64,000 nt of DNA from Bacteroidales bacterium UBA4070 (GTDB taxonomy: Bacteria; Bacteroidota; Bacteroidia; Bacteroidales; VadinHA17), in NCBI GenBank assembly GCA_002383485.1, contig DFYY01000042.1, positions 62,001 to 126,000 of the forward strand. The letters are read 5' to 3'. Under the pieces are notes generated by a model. That model did no database searches. It had not been told where the DNA came from and saw nothing but the letters and a program-made list of their open reading frames with translations. Positions 53,374 to 62,361 of the stretch are shown here, piece after piece (positions within the stretch are counted from its first letter, which is position 1; the number at the start of each line of letters is the position of its first letter). Position numbers and translations under genes: made by a program.

Positions 53374-53823
53374 TCAGCCCAGAAGCTGTTTTACCTTTGC
53401 GGAGATCTCCCGTCCTTCAGCCTTGCCGGCCAGTTCCTTAGTGGCAACACCCATGACCCTTCCCATATCTGACGGACCCTTTGCCCCTGTGCGGTTTATT
53501 ATATCCTTCAGTGCTGCCTCCAGTTCCTGATCACTCATGGCTGCAGGCAGGTATCTCTCGAGCACCGCTGCCTCATTCTCTTCTTTCTCCCACAGGTCCG
53601 GCCTCTTCTGTTCCCTGTAGATGGCGGCCGACTCCTTCCGCTGCTTCACCAGTCTGCGGATGATCTTTATCTCTTCCTCTTCAGGAATCACAGTATCCGG
53701 TCCCTTTTCCGACCTTGCAAGAATAAATGCGGTCTTGGCAGCTCTGAGAGCCTCCAGGACACCCTTGTCCTGCGCCTTCATGGCAGCCATGAGGTCGCCT
53801 GCAATTTTTTCTGCCAGTGACAT
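53374..53823 (-). CDS. YqeY/GatB-related protein
   Basis: The 149-residue protein matches the YqeY family: MSLAEKIAGDLMAAMKAQDK at the N-terminus, LRAAKTAFILARSEKG, EEEIKIIRRLVKQRKESA, EAAVLERYLPAAMSDQE and MGRVMGVATKELAGKAEG. It is related to the tail domain of the amidotransferase subunit GatB and may bind tRNA. Its role is not established. It is the last gene of a minus-strand run, 44 bases after the aminotransferase gene. Confidence 0.9.
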   Translation of the reverse strand: MSLAEKIAGDLMAAMKAQDKGVLEALRAAKTAFILARSEKGPDTVIPEEEEIKIIRRLVKQRKESAAIYREQKRPDLWEKEENEAAVLERYLPAAMSDQELEAALKDIINRTGAKGPSDMGRVMGVATKELAGKAEGREISAKVKQLLG

Positions 53824-53867
53824 GATTCAGATATGTTTAATGGTTATAAGACAATGACAAATTTAAA

Positions 53868-54989
53868 CTATTTTCTGTAGCCGCATGCAGCCAGGGCGCC
53901 GGCAACGGCGGCGGTGGTTGCCAGTATGTCTCCTCCTGTCACTGAGCCCATATGACCTACCCTGAAATAGCTATCCTTTATCCCGGGCAGCAGTCCGCCT
54001 GCCAGGATCACATCCGAGGCAGCTATTGCCTTCATGAACTCCGCGCCCCTGACACCGTCAGGATAATAAGGTGCCGACAGGGTATTGGCGCTTACCTCCT
54101 CGTTTACAGGTATCATCTTCAGTCCCAGGTCGCGCATCGCTGTGCGGAACATGGTGCCCGTCTCCCTGTGTCTTTTGAACCGTGCCTCCATCCCCTCCTT
54201 CAGTATCAGTCTCAGGCTCACCTCCAGCCCGTTCACCAGGTTAACCGCCGGAGTGCCGAAGTATGCCGGGCGTCTCTCCTCATATGCCTTCATCACCGGC
54301 AGCCAGTGCGTCCAGTCGCTGTAATAGCTGAGCACCGGGCTCTTTCTTTTCTGCCAGGCATCCATAGCACGTTCCGACGCTACCAAAAGAGCCAGTCCCG
54401 GGGGCACTCCCACAGCCTTCTGCGAGGCCGTCAGCACCACGTCTATTCTCCACTCCTCCTGTCTTATGACTTCACCGGCCACCGAGCAGACGCCGTCAAG
54501 AACGGTGATGACACCGTACTTTTCCCCCAGGGCACCCAACGGTTCAGGGTCAACCCTTACCGCTGTGGAGGTATCCACATGAGTGAAGGTCATAAGCTTG
54601 TATTGAGATCTCTTCAGCTCATCTTCAATAGCCTTCAGGCTTACCACGCTGCCGGTGTCAGCCTCCAGTACCGTCACCTCTGCGCCGTAGCGTTTCAGCA
54701 ATGCCGCGTAACGATCCCCGAAATAGCCTGTTGACAGTACCAGTGCCCTGTCACCAGGTTCTATGAGGTTTGCACCGGCCGTATCCATTGCCAGAGTTCC
54801 GCTGCCGGCCATGATGAACGGCTGGCCAGACGGAGCCAGCCATACCTCACGCATCATCACCAGGGCACGGCCGAATGACTCAATAAAATCAGGCGCCACA
54901 TGGCTTGTCGTGGGCATCCCCACGGCCATCATCACCTCCGGTTCAAACTCGATGGGACCGGGTATCATTAATAGTTTCCTGCCTTTCAT
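53868..54989 (-). CDS. Class V aminotransferase, alanine-glyoxylate/serine-pyruvate type
   Basis: The 373-residue protein belongs to the PLP-dependent class V family. The start MIPGPIEFEPEVM (from residue 8) is characteristic, followed by GSGTLAMDTAGANLIEPGD, the Asp in TVLDGVCSVAGE and the PLP-lysine in TASQKAVG (Lys191). Relatives transfer the amino group of alanine or serine to glyoxylate, yielding glycine. Its start overlaps the end of the HOGA-like aldolase gene by four bases. That enzyme would release glyoxylate, so the pair forms a coherent route from 4-hydroxy-2-oxoglutarate to glycine plus pyruvate. Confidence 0.88.
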   Translation of the reverse strand: MKGRKLLMIPGPIEFEPEVMMAVGMPTTSHVAPDFIESFGRALVMMREVWLAPSGQPFIMAGSGTLAMDTAGANLIEPGDRALVLSTGYFGDRYAALLKRYGAEVTVLEADTGSVVSLKAIEDELKRSQYKLMTFTHVDTSTAVRVDPEPLGALGEKYGVITVLDGVCSVAGEVIRQEEWRIDVVLTASQKAVGVPPGLALLVASERAMDAWQKRKSPVLSYYSDWTHWLPVMKAYEERRPAYFGTPAVNLVNGLEVSLRLILKEGMEARFKRHRETGTMFRTAMRDLGLKMIPVNEEVSANTLSAPYYPDGVRGAEFMKAIAASDVILAGGLLPGIKDSYFRVGHMGSVTGGDILATTAAVAGALAACGYRK

Positions 54990-55903
54990 TGTATATTGTT
55001 TTCTTTATAGATCATCAGATTATTCCCATTCATCAATGACGTCAGTTGCTCCCTTACATCATCATTAACCGGCAGCAGCGGGCTTCTTACATGCCCTCCG
55101 TATAGTCCCAGCATATCCATTGCCGCCTTTAGCGCAGGGACTCCCCAGCGCGCCGTCACGGCAGCATTCAGTGGAATGATGCTGTGCTGCATTTCCCTTG
55201 CGCGTGTGAAATCTCCGGTGATGAAGGAACTGTATATCGATAGGCAGTGGGCAGGTGCGATGTTGGCGCTTGCCAGTATTCCTCCGACGGCGCCCACAGC
55301 CAGTGCCGGCAGAAGAAACCCCGCGCCGCCGGCAAGCACCTGGAAGCCTGGCTTTACATTACCCAGCACCTCTCCCATCTTCGCAACATTGCCTCCTGAC
55401 TCCTTCAGCCCGATAATATTAGGGTGCTCCGCCATGGTAATAATCATACGTGACGTCATGTCAATGCCGGTGTTCCCGGGCATGTTATAAACCAGTACCG
55501 GCACCGGCGATGCGTCCGCCACATCATAATAATGCCTTACCAGCTCATCATGATTCATGTTCCCCTTGTAGTAAAACGGATTCAGAACCAGCACGGCATG
55601 GGCTCCCGCCGCTGCGGCAGCCCTGGTGAGAGAGATCGTTTCACGAGTGCTCTGGCAACCTGTTCCGGCAAGAAGAAGCCGTCCTTCGGGGAGTGCCTCC
55701 CGTGCAGCGGAAATGGTTTCAATCTTCTCCTTCTCCGACAGCATCACCTGCTCTCCGTTGGAGCCAAGAATAAGGAACCCGGCCAGATCAAACCGGGAAA
55801 GCTTTTCAATGTTGAACCTGATCTTTCCGGGGAGCAGATTCTCATCAGGGTCAAAGGCTGTAGGAAGAGGCGGGAAGATCCCGCTTAAATTGAGTATTGA
55901 CAT
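54986..55903 (-). CDS. HOGA-like class I aldolase (DapA family)
   Basis: The 305-residue TIM-barrel protein of the DHDPS/NAL family has GSNGEQ (48-53) where DapA usually has GTTGE, Tyr139 in LVYNMPGNTG, and the Schiff-base lysine Lys167 in IGLKESGG. Stretches such as LLLAGTGCQSTRETI, NPFYYKGNM, FQVLAGGAGFLLPA and VPALKAAMDMLGLYGG correspond closely to eukaryotic 4-hydroxy-2-oxoglutarate aldolase (HOGA1) as I remember it. HOGA splits 4-hydroxy-2-oxoglutarate to pyruvate and glyoxylate. The context (aminotransferase overlap) supports this over lysine biosynthesis or sialic-acid lyase. It lies 18 bases downstream of the GH92 gene. Confidence 0.8.
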   Translation of the reverse strand: MSILNLSGIFPPLPTAFDPDENLLPGKIRFNIEKLSRFDLAGFLILGSNGEQVMLSEKEKIETISAAREALPEGRLLLAGTGCQSTRETISLTRAAAAAGAHAVLVLNPFYYKGNMNHDELVRHYYDVADASPVPVLVYNMPGNTGIDMTSRMIITMAEHPNIIGLKESGGNVAKMGEVLGNVKPGFQVLAGGAGFLLPALAVGAVGGILASANIAPAHCLSIYSSFITGDFTRAREMQHSIIPLNAAVTARWGVPALKAAMDMLGLYGGHVRSPLLPVNDDVREQLTSLMNGNNLMIYKENNIQ

Positions 55904-55921
55904 GGTTTCTGGTCTTAAAGT

Positions 55922-58288
55922 CTATTTTAATGTTTCCCTGGTACTCATGGAGTAGGGCCGTGCCGACGGGCTGACACCCCTCTCCCTGTCCGGCTCACGA
56001 CCCATGGTGAACTCCAGGCTGCCGCCGCCGGTCAATTGTTCGTGTGTGACATAATTGAGATCCAGCGGCCTGCCATTAAGACGCACATTATGTACAAAGA
56101 TATTTTCCCGGCTGTTCTCCGGGGCACTGATCACCAGTTCCTTCCCGTCAGAGAGGGTGACCGTCACTTTGCTGAATAGCGGAGAACCCAGCACATACTC
56201 TCCGGAGCCGGGTGTCACCGGGTAAAAGCCGAGTGCGCTGAAGACATACCATGCCGATGTCTGGCCGTTGTCCTCATCCCCGCAGTAACCGTCAGGAGTA
56301 TAGTTGTAAAGCTTGTCCATAACCTCCCGGACGCGCATCTGTGCCTTCCACGGCTGGGAGGTGTAGTTGTACAGGTAGATCATGTGCTGTACCGGCTGAT
56401 TACCGTGGGCGTAATTGCCCATGTTCATGATCTGCATCTCCCTGATTTCATGTATCGGGAAGCCGTAATAGGAGTCGTCAAACAGCGGCGGAACCACGAA
56501 GACAGAGTCAAGCATACGAATCATCTCCTCTTCTCCGCCCATGAGTTCAGCCAGACCCGCCACATCCTGGAAAACGCTCCATGTATAGTGCCAGCTGTTC
56601 CCCTCGGTGAAGGCATCGCCCCACTTGTAGGGGCTGAAGGGCGACTGGAAGGTGCCGTCGAGGTTTCGGCCCCTCATAAGTTTGCTTCCGGGATCGAAAA
56701 CGTTCCGGTAATTGAGGGCCCGTTCAGCATACAGGTCAATCTCCTCCTGTGGACGATCCAGCTCCCGTGCCAGCTTCCACAGACACCAGTCGGCGTAGGA
56801 ATACTCGAGTGTCCTGGCCACATTCTCATTGATGCCGGCATCATATGGCACATAGCCCAGATCATTATAGTATTCCGCCCCATAACGCCCGACGGAATGG
56901 ACCGGTCCGTGACCCCGCGTGTTTTTGACCATGGCATTCCAGAGTGTGTCGATATTGTACCCCCTGATTCCCTTTAGGTAAGCGTCAGCAATGAGTGATG
57001 CTGAGTTGCTGCCTATCATGCAGTTGCGGTGTCCGGGACTGGCCCACTCGGGCAGCCATCCGCTCTCCATGTATGCGTTGACAAGACCCTCCATGATATG
57101 GGAGCTCATCTCAGGGTACACCAGGGTCAGGAGAGGCATCGCCGCCCTGAAGGTATCCCAGAATCCGTTGTCGGTATAGAGTCTGCCGGGCAGAACCTTC
57201 CCGTTGTAAGGGCTGTAGTGCATGATGTTCCCGGCACTGTCTGACTCATGAAACATGCGGGGAAACAGCATGGTACGGTAAAGAGTCGAGTAAAATGTCC
57301 TTACCTGGTCATCCGTTCCTCCCTCCACCCTGACACGGCCCAGCTCGCTGTTCCAGCGTTCTTTGGCAGCATCAAGGATGAAGTCAAAGCTTTGGGTTCC
57401 CGCCTCACGACTGAGGTTTAAGAGGGCCTGTTCCGGGGAGATGAATGACGATGCCACCCTTGCGGTAACCTTTTCTCCCCTTTGCGTGCGGAATCCTATG
57501 ACGGCCTGTGCGTGATCACCCTCCCGTTCCATGGCACCAGGCTCCTCTGTTCCGTCGAGCGCCACGGACCAGAAGTCGAACGGACGGTCAAATTCAATAA
57601 CAAAGTAGTTATGAAAGTTTTCGGGCACACCACCGTGATTGTTGCGACAATAGCCCGTCACCCTGTTTTCGCCGGGAATAACTTTCACCATGGAGCCTCC
57701 GGCAAATGCGTCAATCACCACCGCTGAAGAGTCGCTCTGCGGGAAGGTGAACCTGAAGAAGGCGGCCCTCTCGGTGGGAGTCACCTCGGCCGTTATGTCA
57801 TAATCAGCCAGATAGACACTGTAGTAATAGGGTCTTGCAACCTCGGCCTTGTGTGAGAACCATGATGCCCGGCGCTCAACATTAAGACGGTTGCTGCCGG
57901 TAACCGGCATGAGGGAGAAGGCCGCGTAATCATTGATCCATGGACTGGGCTGGTGGGTCTGCTTTATACCCGCTATCTTATGATCATCGTAGGTATAAGC
58001 CCAGCCATCTCCGTTTTTGCGTGTCTGCGGGGTCCAGAAATTCATTCCGAACGGAAGAGCCACGGCCGGGTAAGTGTTGCCGTGCGAGAGCAGATACTCG
58101 GAGTCAGTGCCCATGAGGGTGCTGACAAGGTCCGCCGGTTCTGTATGGCTGACAGGGGCCTGCCGGCAGGCTGTGGCGGAGATAAGCACAAATAAGACCA
58201 GCAGAGACAGGAGCAGCTTCACGGGGCTATGGTGCAGGTCGACTCTCTTCATTCTTTTCATCGGGCAGGTTGGTATTGGTATACTCAC
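55922..58288 (-). CDS. GH92-family alpha-mannosidase, lipoprotein
   Basis: The 788-residue protein has a signal ending in the lipobox ISATAC near residue 41; a start at a later Met (MKRVDLHH) is possible. The glycosidase part shows GTDSEYLLSHGNTYPAVALP, GWAYTYDDHKIAGIKQTHQP, EGNSWHYTWSVFQD, and GDEDNGQTSAWYVFSALGFY with the acidic catalytic residues of GH92. These calcium-dependent exo-acting enzymes remove alpha-linked mannose. In Bacteroidota they are surface or periplasmic and act on glycoproteins. No SusC/SusD pair is nearby. The first gene of the run with the aldolase and aminotransferase. Confidence 0.92.
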   Translation of the reverse strand: MSIPIPTCPMKRMKRVDLHHSPVKLLLSLLVLFVLISATACRQAPVSHTEPADLVSTLMGTDSEYLLSHGNTYPAVALPFGMNFWTPQTRKNGDGWAYTYDDHKIAGIKQTHQPSPWINDYAAFSLMPVTGSNRLNVERRASWFSHKAEVARPYYYSVYLADYDITAEVTPTERAAFFRFTFPQSDSSAVVIDAFAGGSMVKVIPGENRVTGYCRNNHGGVPENFHNYFVIEFDRPFDFWSVALDGTEEPGAMEREGDHAQAVIGFRTQRGEKVTARVASSFISPEQALLNLSREAGTQSFDFILDAAKERWNSELGRVRVEGGTDDQVRTFYSTLYRTMLFPRMFHESDSAGNIMHYSPYNGKVLPGRLYTDNGFWDTFRAAMPLLTLVYPEMSSHIMEGLVNAYMESGWLPEWASPGHRNCMIGSNSASLIADAYLKGIRGYNIDTLWNAMVKNTRGHGPVHSVGRYGAEYYNDLGYVPYDAGINENVARTLEYSYADWCLWKLARELDRPQEEIDLYAERALNYRNVFDPGSKLMRGRNLDGTFQSPFSPYKWGDAFTEGNSWHYTWSVFQDVAGLAELMGGEEEMIRMLDSVFVVPPLFDDSYYGFPIHEIREMQIMNMGNYAHGNQPVQHMIYLYNYTSQPWKAQMRVREVMDKLYNYTPDGYCGDEDNGQTSAWYVFSALGFYPVTPGSGEYVLGSPLFSKVTVTLSDGKELVISAPENSRENIFVHNVRLNGRPLDLNYVTHEQLTGGGSLEFTMGREPDRERGVSPSARPYSMSTRETLK

Positions 58289-58385
58289 ACAGGTCAGGCC
58301 TTAAACGGACGGCTAATACCGGCAAGACCGACAACCTGTTTGAGCCAATAAAAATAAGCTTTTCATAATAACAGCAAAATGAGAA

Positions 58386-60398
58386 TTACTGCGGGTCAAC
58401 ATCGGCCTGCACCCTTAAGAGACCCTTTCTCGGCATCCTGAGTTCAGCCTCAGTCTCACGGCGTATGATCTCCTTCACCTTCGAAGGAGAGAGTGTGGCT
58501 CCTATTTTTATCATGACGGTCTTGATATACCATTTCTGGACCTGCATAACCATCGGAAACTCAGGTCCGAGGACAATGTTGCCAAGCTGTCTCCTGAGGT
58601 TCTCTGCCAGTCGTGCCGCAGAGTGATTCAGCTCCTCCAGGTCACGGTGTTTCAGCGCTATACGTATGATCCTGGTGAACGGCGGATATCCGAACAGTGA
58701 CCGCTCCTCCAGCTGTGCGGTGCACATCGAACGGAAATCGTGCTTCAATACCTGTCTGAGGATGATGTTCGCGGGGTCTGCTGTCTGGATTATCACCCTG
58801 CCTCTTCTTGTTCGCCGTCCTGCGCGGCCGCTGACCTGCTCCATAAGCTGAAAGCTCCGTTCATGCGCCCTGAAATCGGGGAAATGCATCATTGTGTCAG
58901 CATCAAGGATCCCCACAACCGTCAGTCTCTCGAAGTCGAGTCCCTTGGAGATCATCTGCGTGCCGATGAGTATGTCTGTATCGCCTGCGGCGAAGCTGCC
59001 AAGGATTTCCGAGGCGGCACTTCTGTTCCTGACAGTGTCCTGGTCCATTCTTGCCACTCGCGCCGAAGGGAAGAGCAGCCTGATCTCCTCTTCGATCTTC
59101 TCGGTCCCGAATCCTTTTGTACTTATGTTGGCAGAACCGCATTCCGGACATTCCTGCGGCACCTTCACGCTCTTGCCGCAGTAATGGCATACCAGCCTGT
59201 TTATGCTCTTATGATAGGTATAGCTCACCGAACAGTTTGTGCATGCCGGCACATGACCGCAGTCGGCACACATCAGGAATGGTGAGAACCCCCTCCTGTT
59301 CTGAAAGAGGATTACCTGCTCCTCTCTGCCCAGTGCTTCCGCCACCGCCTGCAGCAGTCCAGGGGTAAAATGTGCTTCCGGTCCCTTCTTTTTAGCCTGG
59401 AACCGTGTATCCGCAATAATCATCTCAGGCATCATCACATCGCCGAACCGGGTCATCAGCTCAACAAATCCGTACCTCCCCGTCAGTGCGTTATGATAGC
59501 TCTCAAGTGAGGGTGTTGCTGATCCAAGGAGGGTCTTACCGTTATGAATGCGTGAGAGCATCATTGCTGCATCGCGGGCGTGATAGCGCGGGGCGGGATC
59601 ATACTGCTTGTAGGAGGAGTCATGTTCCTCATCCACGATGATCAGGCCCAGGTCGCTGAAGGGGAGGAAGAGTGATGACCGTACTCCCAGGACAGCCCTG
59701 AGGTTTCCCTCACTCACTCTCTTCCAAACCTCACGTCGCGCTGCGGGAGTAAGGCGCGAGTGAAACACCCCGATGGCCGGGCCGAAGTGTCTTCTCAGAC
59801 GCTCGATGATCTGTGTCGTCAGTGCAATCTCGGGAAGCATGTAGAGCACCTGTCTTCCCTGCTCCATCTGCTCCTTCATCAGGTGTATGTAGATCTCGGT
59901 CTTACCGCTGGAGGTGACACCGTGGAGAAGAACTGTACCGCGCTCTTCAAACAGCTTCGTTATGCCCTGATGGGCGGCCTGCTGGACACTGTTAAGTGCG
60001 GACGGGGGGACCGGGTCTATGCTCTCCTCCGCCGCTACCTTACGGGGCCGGCGTTTCATAAGATGGCCGGGGAGTTCCTCCGCCGGGGGAACGGCAGCCT
60101 TCATCACCTCACCGGGGTACGCCATATAGTAGTCTGCGATCCACAGGAGGAATTCGGTGAAGCGATCACTGAGAGATACTTCTCCCGGAAGAAGGGATGC
60201 TATCGGGCGAACGGTAACACCTTCAGGTGGAGTGTTATGAATTTTTACCACCAGGCCGGTTGCTTCCTTACTCTGCCCGAAGGGGAGAGTCACCAGGCTG
60301 CCGCGGCACAACAACGGCTGCATCACCTCAGGGATGCTGTAAGTGAAGAAGCCGGGCAGGGCCACGGGAATAATTATATCCGCGAACTGATCACTCAT
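58386..60398 (-). CDS. priA: Primosomal replication helicase PriA
   Basis: I start at MSDQFADIIIPVALPGFFTY, the usual PriA N-terminus; an upstream extension of 19 residues is unlike the family. The protein has about 670 residues. Motifs are LLHGVTSSGKTEIY (Walker A), IIVDEEHDSSYKQYDP, LGSATPSLES, GRAGRRTRRG, and a zinc-binding insert with CADCGHVPACTNC and CHYCGKSVKVPQECPECG (eight Cys). PriA restarts stalled replication forks. It is convergent to nothing in the window; sucC ends 87 bases beyond its start on the same strand. Confidence 0.95.
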   Translation of the reverse strand: MSDQFADIIIPVALPGFFTYSIPEVMQPLLCRGSLVTLPFGQSKEATGLVVKIHNTPPEGVTVRPIASLLPGEVSLSDRFTEFLLWIADYYMAYPGEVMKAAVPPAEELPGHLMKRRPRKVAAEESIDPVPPSALNSVQQAAHQGITKLFEERGTVLLHGVTSSGKTEIYIHLMKEQMEQGRQVLYMLPEIALTTQIIERLRRHFGPAIGVFHSRLTPAARREVWKRVSEGNLRAVLGVRSSLFLPFSDLGLIIVDEEHDSSYKQYDPAPRYHARDAAMMLSRIHNGKTLLGSATPSLESYHNALTGRYGFVELMTRFGDVMMPEMIIADTRFQAKKKGPEAHFTPGLLQAVAEALGREEQVILFQNRRGFSPFLMCADCGHVPACTNCSVSYTYHKSINRLVCHYCGKSVKVPQECPECGSANISTKGFGTEKIEEEIRLLFPSARVARMDQDTVRNRSAASEILGSFAAGDTDILIGTQMISKGLDFERLTVVGILDADTMMHFPDFRAHERSFQLMEQVSGRAGRRTRRGRVIIQTADPANIILRQVLKHDFRSMCTAQLEERSLFGYPPFTRIIRIALKHRDLEELNHSAARLAENLRRQLGNIVLGPEFPMVMQVQKWYIKTVMIKIGATLSPSKVKEIIRRETEAELRMPRKGLLRVQADVDPQ

Positions 60399-60485
60399 GG
60401 GACGATACGGAGGCAAATTAAGAATAAAGCAAGAGAAATGGCTTGCCGGCGGCATGAATTTATCAACGGTACGGCGGTGTAAACT

Positions 60486-61676
60486 CTATGCCAGGGCAGC
60501 CTTGACCTTCTCAGCTGCATCGGTGAAAGTGGATGCCGCAATGACCTGCAGGCCTGACTGGCCTATCAGTTCCCGTGCCTCTTCGGCGTTCGTTCCCTGC
60601 AGCCTGACTATTACGGGTACCTGTATGTCCCCGATGGTCTTATAGGCCTCAATGATGCCGGCAGCCACCCGGTCACACCTCACGATCCCGCCGAAAATAT
60701 TCACCAGTATGGCCCTGACGTTGGGGTCCTTCAGAATTATCCGGAACCCTGCCTCCACTGTCTTCGGGCTGGCGCCGCCGCCGACATCGAGGAAGTTGGC
60801 GGGCCGGCCGCCGGAAAGCTGTATCAGGTCCATGGTAGCCATGGCCAGGCCCGCGCCGTTAACCATGCAGCCGACATCGCCGTCGAGCTTGACATAGTTG
60901 AGGTTACTCTGCCCGGCCTCAACCTCGGTAGGGTCTTCTTCATTCAGGTCACGCATCGCTGCCAGCTCAGGGTGTCTGTAGAGGGCGTTGTCATCCAGGG
61001 TCACCTTGCAGTCAACGGCAAGCACCCTGTCGTCACTGGTCTTGAGCAGCGGGTTGATCTCCAGCAGGGCAGCGTCAGAGTTGACGAAGGCCTCCCACAG
61101 TCCCTTCAAAAAGGTTACCATTTCCCGGTACGCCTTACCGTGCAGGCCGAGATTTGATGCGATGGTACGCATCTGGAATTCATGCAGGCAACAACTGGAG
61201 TCAACCACCTCAGTAAAGATGGCATCCGGATTACGGGCGGCAACATCCTCTATATCAATGCCACCCTCCGGAGAATAGACAACCACATATGCCGATTTTG
61301 TTCGGTCAAGCAACAGTGAAAGGTAGAACTCTTTTATCTCCGATTCGCCCTTGTAATATACATCACGGGCAACCAGCACCTTGTGTACCTTCTTGCCTGC
61401 CGGGCCAGTCTGGGGTGTCACCAGAGTCATTCCGAGGATACGTGATGCCACCTCGCCGGCTTCTGCGGGTGAACGGGCAATCTTCACCCCTCCTCCCTTA
61501 CCCCGTCCTCCGGCATGAATCTGCGCTTTGATGACAAATATCTCCGTTCCGAATTTCTTTTTAAGCTCTTCTGCCACAGTAACAGCCTGCTCTGGCGTCT
61601 CAGCCACAAATCCTTCCTGCACCGCAACGCCGTGTGCCTGAAGAATGGATTTTCCCTGGTATTCGTGGATGTTCAT
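60486..61676 (-). CDS. sucC: Succinyl-CoA synthetase beta subunit (ADP-forming type)
   Basis: The 396-residue protein starts MNIHEYQGKSILQAHGVAVQ, and shows KAQIHAGGRGKGGGVKIARS (ATP-grasp), LEINPLLKT, VDCKVTLDDNALYRHPE, and GFRIILKDPNVRAILVNIFGGI with the CoA-ligase region. It forms succinyl-CoA or the reverse in the TCA cycle. The alpha subunit gene (sucD) is not next to it. Length and N-terminus are normal. Divergent from the SpoU gene. Confidence 0.95.
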   Translation of the reverse strand: MNIHEYQGKSILQAHGVAVQEGFVAETPEQAVTVAEELKKKFGTEIFVIKAQIHAGGRGKGGGVKIARSPAEAGEVASRILGMTLVTPQTGPAGKKVHKVLVARDVYYKGESEIKEFYLSLLLDRTKSAYVVVYSPEGGIDIEDVAARNPDAIFTEVVDSSCCLHEFQMRTIASNLGLHGKAYREMVTFLKGLWEAFVNSDAALLEINPLLKTSDDRVLAVDCKVTLDDNALYRHPELAAMRDLNEEDPTEVEAGQSNLNYVKLDGDVGCMVNGAGLAMATMDLIQLSGGRPANFLDVGGGASPKTVEAGFRIILKDPNVRAILVNIFGGIVRCDRVAAGIIEAYKTIGDIQVPVIVRLQGTNAEEARELIGQSGLQVIAASTFTDAAEKVKAALA

Positions 61677-61777
61677 TACAGAATTATGTTAGGTTAAGGT
61701 GTATGACCGGCACCATGTGTCAATCAGGTAGGTAATTTACTCTTTTTTTATAATTAATTTAGCTGAAATTTTACTGA

Positions 61778-62311
61778 ATGAGGAAACTGACCAACGAGGA
61801 ACTTAACAGAAAGAGCATACAGGAATTCAAATCTTCCGGCAAGTCGCCTTTCCTCATTGTTCTGGACAATGTACGCAGTCTGAACAATATAGGGTCAATA
61901 TTTCGTTCTGCAGATGCCTTTCTGGTTGAGGCGGTCTGGCTATGCGGCATCACGGCCACACCCCCGCACAGGGAGATACAAAAATCGGCCCTGGGAGCCA
62001 CTGAGTCAGTGGACTGGAAGTATTATGAGAGCGCTGCAGGAGCAGTACGGGAGCTGAAAGAGAAGGGCTACACTATTGTTTCTGTGGAGCAGACTGACGG
62101 ATCTGTACCGCTTGACCGGTTTATCCCGGATCCGGGAAGGAAATATGCACTGGTCTTCGGGCACGAGATAAAGGGGGTGAGTGATGAGGTGGTAGGCCTT
62201 ACGGATCTGTGCGTGGAGATTCCCCAATACGGTACCAAGCACTCCTTCAATGTGGCTGTCAGCGCGGGTATAGTGCTGTGGGAGTTGGCCGGCCGCACAA
62301 GGATCGGATGA
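61778..62311 (+). CDS. SpoU-family RNA 2'-O-methyltransferase
   Basis: The 177-residue protein has the SPOUT fold motifs: LIVLDNVRSLNNIGSIFRSA (motif 1), ALVFGHEIKGVSDEVVGL (motif 2) and VEIPQYGTKHSFNVAVSAGI (motif 3, knot). It lacks an N-terminal RNA-binding domain, like TrmL/TrmH small forms. It transfers methyl from SAM to a ribose of tRNA or rRNA; the target is not known. Transcription ends at the hairpin at 62314-62343. Confidence 0.88.
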   Translation: MRKLTNEELNRKSIQEFKSSGKSPFLIVLDNVRSLNNIGSIFRSADAFLVEAVWLCGITATPPHREIQKSALGATESVDWKYYESAAGAVRELKEKGYTIVSVEQTDGSVPLDRFIPDPGRKYALVFGHEIKGVSDEVVGLTDLCVEIPQYGTKHSFNVAVSAGIVLWELAGRTRIG

Positions 62312-62313
62312 AA

Positions 62314-62343
62314 AAAACCCCGTCAGTTGCCTGGCGGGGTTTT
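62314..62343. terminator. Bidirectional terminator between convergent genes
   Basis: AAAACCCCGTCAG (62314-62326) pairs with CTGGCGGGGTTTT (62331-62343) with one G-T pair and a TTGC loop. A-rich and T-rich tracts on either side serve the SpoU gene on the plus strand and the TPR gene on the minus strand. Confidence 0.9.
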
Positions 62344-62361
62344 TCTTTATTAAGAGTCTTA

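Noticed and set aside
59760..60482. Plus-strand frame opposite priA
   Set aside because: Lies wholly within the conserved priA gene and shows no recognisable domain.
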